From the NCBI RefSeq assembly GCF_947387525.1, contig NZ_CANDNW010000002.1:1-64000 (forward strand): a stretch of 64,000 bases of DNA, given 5' to 3'. Each line of letters begins with the position of its first letter. Position 1 is the first letter of the stretch. The translations under genes were made by a program, and so were the position numbers. The notes beneath the pieces are model-generated. The model saw only the letters and a list, made by a program, of their open reading frames with translations. It ran no database searches and was not told the DNA's origin. Below are positions 61,437 to 64,000 of the stretch, in pieces. This DNA comes from Limosilactobacillus viscerum. Lineage in GTDB: Bacteria > Bacillota > Bacilli > Lactobacillales > Lactobacillaceae.

Positions 61437-62116
61437 TGAGAAACCGCGCAATTAACGTTATTACAATCGGTATTATTGCCCTGATTGCAGTGATCAGTGG
61501 CCTGTTTGCAGCATTTTCCAGTCATGAATACTGGAACTTAATTTGGGTTGCCCTGATTATCATCTGGGCAGGAATCTTTTTCCACACTATTTCAAGTGGC
61601 CATGAGCAGATCCTAGCTAATTTACTGGAGAAGCTTTCAGTACCGGCAACTTCCCAAGTGCTCGCTTTTAATGCTGGCCGGGTTGAAGATTTAAAGTTGA
61701 TTGGCCAACGGCTAGAGGCACCGGGGAAGGTTACCGGTGTTGCACGCTGGCAGCAGTCGTTACCGGTTATTAAGCAACAGATTGCTAGTGAACGGCTTGC
61801 TGACCGGGTTAAGTTAGACGATGGTGGCATGATGAACCTGCCGTTTGCTAACCAGCTCTTTGATTACGTACTGGTTGATTCGGCATTGCACAACATTACA
61901 CCAGCTATTCAACGTGGCCGGGCACTGCAGGAAGCGGCCCGTGTCCTAAAGGCTGATGGGACCCTGGTAATCGTTGATACTAAGTACATGGATGAATACA
62001 AAAAGGTACTTGCCAATGTTGGAATTGACGATGTTCAGGTTATTAAGACCGGCTTTAATGGCTGGTGGGGTGGTCCATGGATTACCACGAAGATATTAAT
62101 TGCCAAACGTTCCTAG
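61436..62116 (+). CDS. Membrane-anchored class I SAM-dependent methyltransferase
   Basis: A 226-aa protein: two N-terminal membrane helices (VITIGIIALIAVISGLFAAF and LIWVALIIIWAGIFFHTIS), then a methyltransferase domain with a shortened motif I (VLAFNAGRVEDLKLIGQRL), FDYVLVDSALHNI and VLKADGTLVIVDTKYM. Substrate unknown. It begins with GTG 61436 after AAAGGAG, overlapping the ktrA stop by one base, so it is co-translated with the potassium transporter. Motif I lacks the usual GxGxG, so catalysis is not certain. Confidence 0.78.
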   Translation: MRNRAINVITIGIIALIAVISGLFAAFSSHEYWNLIWVALIIIWAGIFFHTISSGHEQILANLLEKLSVPATSQVLAFNAGRVEDLKLIGQRLEAPGKVTGVARWQQSLPVIKQQIASERLADRVKLDDGGMMNLPFANQLFDYVLVDSALHNITPAIQRGRALQEAARVLKADGTLVIVDTKYMDEYKKVLANVGIDDVQVIKTGFNGWWGGPWITTKILIAKRS

Positions 62117-62176
62117 TAGATCTGGTTAAATTCACCGTCTATTTATATAGAGACAATTTGAAGAGGGGCTGAATTT

Positions 62177-63967
62177 ATGACGCCAGAACAGGTATTAAAG
62201 GACAATTTCGGCTTTAAAACGTTCCGTAGTGGGCAGGCGGCAGTTATTTCCCGGGTAATGGCTGGTAAAAATGTACTAGCAGTTATGCCTACTGGTGGTG
62301 GAAAGTCACTGTGCTACCAAATTCCGGCACTAGTTAATCCCGGGGTGACCCTGGTTGTTTCACCGCTGATTTCCTTGATGAAGGACCAGGTTGATTCACT
62401 AAAGCAAAACGGGATTGCGGCTGCGGCAATTAATAGTACCATTCCCCAAGAAGAGGTTAACCCAATTCTGCGGCAAGCTTATGAGGGGAAGATTAAGCTA
62501 ATCTATGTCACTCCTGAACGGTTAAACATGGATTACTTTCGTTACCAGCTTAATTTCTTGCCGATTGACCTGGTGGCAATTGATGAAGCCCACTGTATTT
62601 CCCAGTGGGGTCATGATTTTCGCCCTGCTTACCGGCAACTGCGTGAAGGAATTGATGGTCTGAAGTCGCACCCGAACACTTTGGCATTGACCGCTACTGC
62701 AACACCAGCTGTCCAGGAAGATATTGGCGACCAATTAGGAATTTCACGAGATAACTTTGTAATTACTAATTTTACCCGTCCCAACATTAGCTTTCGGGTA
62801 GTTCACCCAGAAAATAGTACCCGCCGATACATCCGGGAGTATCTGAAGGAGCACCAGGATGAGGCGGGGATTATTTATGTCAACACCAGGAAGGGCGTTG
62901 ATGAGCTAACAACCTATTTACTGGAACACCAGTTTTCAGTGGCCGCGTACCACGCGGGGATGGATCCCGCTAGTCGTTCTAAAGTCCAAGATGACTTCCA
63001 ATTTGACCGGGTAAACACCATCGTTGCTACCAGCGCCTTTGGAATGGGAATTGATAAGAGTAACGTCCGTTTCGTTATTCATGCCACAAGTGCCCAGAAC
63101 ATTGAGTCGTATTACCAGGAAGCAGGTCGTGCGGGGCGGGATGGCTTACCCAGCGAAGCTATTTTGATTTACCACCCCAATGACCTTCGCCAATACCGCT
63201 GGTTTATTGACCAGTCAACGGCCGATGATGATTACCGTGACTTACAGTACAAGAAACTGCAGGCGGTTGCCAATTATGCCAGCACCCCGGAATGTTTACA
63301 GCAATACATTGTCCGTTATTTTGGGCAGGATTGTGACCCTTGTGGCCATTGTAGTAACTGTACAGATGACCGAACTATTCAGGATATTACCACGGAGAGT
63401 AAGCACGTCCTTGAAATGGTGCAAGAGCTTCACGGCCGTTTTGGTAAGGGAGTGGTTGCCCAAGCTTTAACCGGTTCCCATAATAAGCGAATGGTGGAGA
63501 TTGGCGCTCCCGAGATGGAAAACTTCGGAACCTTGAAGCAACTCTCTAAGCAGGAAGCCGCTAGCTTAATTGACTACCTGGTGGCAACAGGAATCTTGCA
63601 AACGGTGGGTGCCCAATACCCAGTTGTCCAAATTGCACCAGATGGGTGGGCGGTACTGAAGGGAGACAAGAAGGTAACCCGGCGGCAAGAAAAGCAGCCA
63701 GATCGTTCACGGACACAGGTAATGGAATCACCAGATGTTGCGGCGTTGTTTGAGCAACTTCGCCAAAAACGGTTGGAGCTGGCCACCAGTCAGGGTGTAC
63801 CACCGTTTGTTGTTTTCTCGGATAAGACTTTACATGATATGGCACGGCTGAAGCCACAGACGAAGCGCGATTTTCTGGAGGTTAACGGTGTCGGCCAACA
63901 AAAACTTGCCCAGTATGGTGAAGTAATGATGAATGTAATTGGTGAATACCTAGCCGGTAAGAATTAA
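62177..63967 (+). CDS. recQ: ATP-dependent DNA helicase RecQ
   Basis: A 596-aa 3'-5' helicase for recombination and repair of stalled forks. Helicase motifs: MPTGGGKSLCYQIPAL (I), AIDEAHCISQWGHDFRPAY (II plus aromatic loop), LALTATAT (III), ATSAFGMGIDKSNVRFVIH (V) and YYQEAGRAGRDG (VI). The zinc module follows (CLQQYIVRYFGQDCDPCGHC), then the winged-helix RQC domain and a C-terminal HRDC domain (PPFVVFSDKTLHDMARLKPQ). Full length for the family. GAGGGGCTG precedes ATG 62177. The window ends 33 bp after its stop. Confidence 0.96.
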   Translation: MTPEQVLKDNFGFKTFRSGQAAVISRVMAGKNVLAVMPTGGGKSLCYQIPALVNPGVTLVVSPLISLMKDQVDSLKQNGIAAAAINSTIPQEEVNPILRQAYEGKIKLIYVTPERLNMDYFRYQLNFLPIDLVAIDEAHCISQWGHDFRPAYRQLREGIDGLKSHPNTLALTATATPAVQEDIGDQLGISRDNFVITNFTRPNISFRVVHPENSTRRYIREYLKEHQDEAGIIYVNTRKGVDELTTYLLEHQFSVAAYHAGMDPASRSKVQDDFQFDRVNTIVATSAFGMGIDKSNVRFVIHATSAQNIESYYQEAGRAGRDGLPSEAILIYHPNDLRQYRWFIDQSTADDDYRDLQYKKLQAVANYASTPECLQQYIVRYFGQDCDPCGHCSNCTDDRTIQDITTESKHVLEMVQELHGRFGKGVVAQALTGSHNKRMVEIGAPEMENFGTLKQLSKQEAASLIDYLVATGILQTVGAQYPVVQIAPDGWAVLKGDKKVTRRQEKQPDRSRTQVMESPDVAALFEQLRQKRLELATSQGVPPFVVFSDKTLHDMARLKPQTKRDFLEVNGVGQQKLAQYGEVMMNVIGEYLAGKN

Positions 63968-64000
63968 TTTATTAAGTAAAGCTGGGAATGTCTTTTGAAA

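Noticed and set aside
1-64000. CRISPR array, tRNA or rRNA genes
   Set aside because: No spaced short repeats and no cloverleaf or rRNA-like sequence was noticed on reading the window.

Overview
The window is chromosomal DNA of a low-to-mid GC Gram-positive, most likely a heterofermentative lactobacillus (Limosilactobacillus-like). The support is the gene content: LPQTG-anchored Mub-type surface proteins with a KxYKxGKxW-type signal, LacS carrying a fused EIIA domain next to a GH42 beta-galactosidase, a GH32/permease sucrose locus, a T-box leader, strong AGGAGG ribosome sites and frequent TTG/GTG starts. The genus is an inference; no rRNA or tRNA gene is present to fix it.

Layout. 1-8.8 kb: the 3' end of an IS30-type element, guaA, then a decayed mobilisable island. 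The island has two rho-independent terminators, stacked palindromes (probable oriT), a mobC/relaxase/mobB-like module, a small-RNA candidate, a conspicuously GC-rich YeiH-exporter/LysR pair, an IS30 transposase remnant and the C-terminus of a tyrosine recombinase. 9-15.1 kb: an rRNA/tRNA methyltransferase, then lacI-type regulator, lacS and GH42 beta-galactosidase with a well-defined operator and cre. 15.2-23.4 kb: two small membrane proteins, a large Mub-like surface adhesin broken by two in-frame stops, and an intact LPXTG protein with PWTxLxPAKKT repeats. 23.5-27.7 kb: sucrose hydrolase, sucrose-type permease and LacI regulator, with two mirrored operators. 27.8-34.6 kb: a drug exporter and a polyol/pentulose-type locus (FGGY kinase, SDR, ROK regulator, GPH transporter). 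34.8-38.1 kb: a T-box leader with an apparent Met specifier before a malate/lactate-type dehydrogenase, a zinc alcohol dehydrogenase, and efp.

38.17-50.48 kb is a self-contained aldarate island: GntP permease, galactarate dehydratase, an enolase-superfamily cycloisomerase/dehydratase, a beta-propeller lactonase, an AEC carrier, glucarate dehydratase, a LysR regulator, a D-2-hydroxyacid dehydrogenase and a DASS anion transporter. It lies exactly between two copies of a 29-bp direct repeat. The second copy is the 3' end of a 694-aa gene; the first follows the efp terminator. Inverted repeats built from AGTTCAC half-sites recur at several island promoters. No aldolase for the dehydratase product is present, so the product may be reduced (an electron sink) rather than split. 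This is an inference.

50.5-64 kb is mostly ordinary chromosome: the 694-aa protein with a faint DNA-polymerase-B look, a lipoprotein, a GlnHP-type fused amino-acid transporter, a GNAT protein, a stand-alone HerA-type ATPase, a SteT-like serine/threonine exchanger, the ktrB-ktrA-methyltransferase overlap operon and recQ. In front of the exchanger lie a structured attenuator-like RNA and, most notably, a 23-codon leader peptide with six serine codons in seven. That peptide ORF is followed by a strong terminator, an arrangement typical of classical translation-coupled attenuation. I regard this serine leader, the Met T-box/dehydrogenase pairing and the repeat-flanked aldarate island as the three strongest discoveries in the window.
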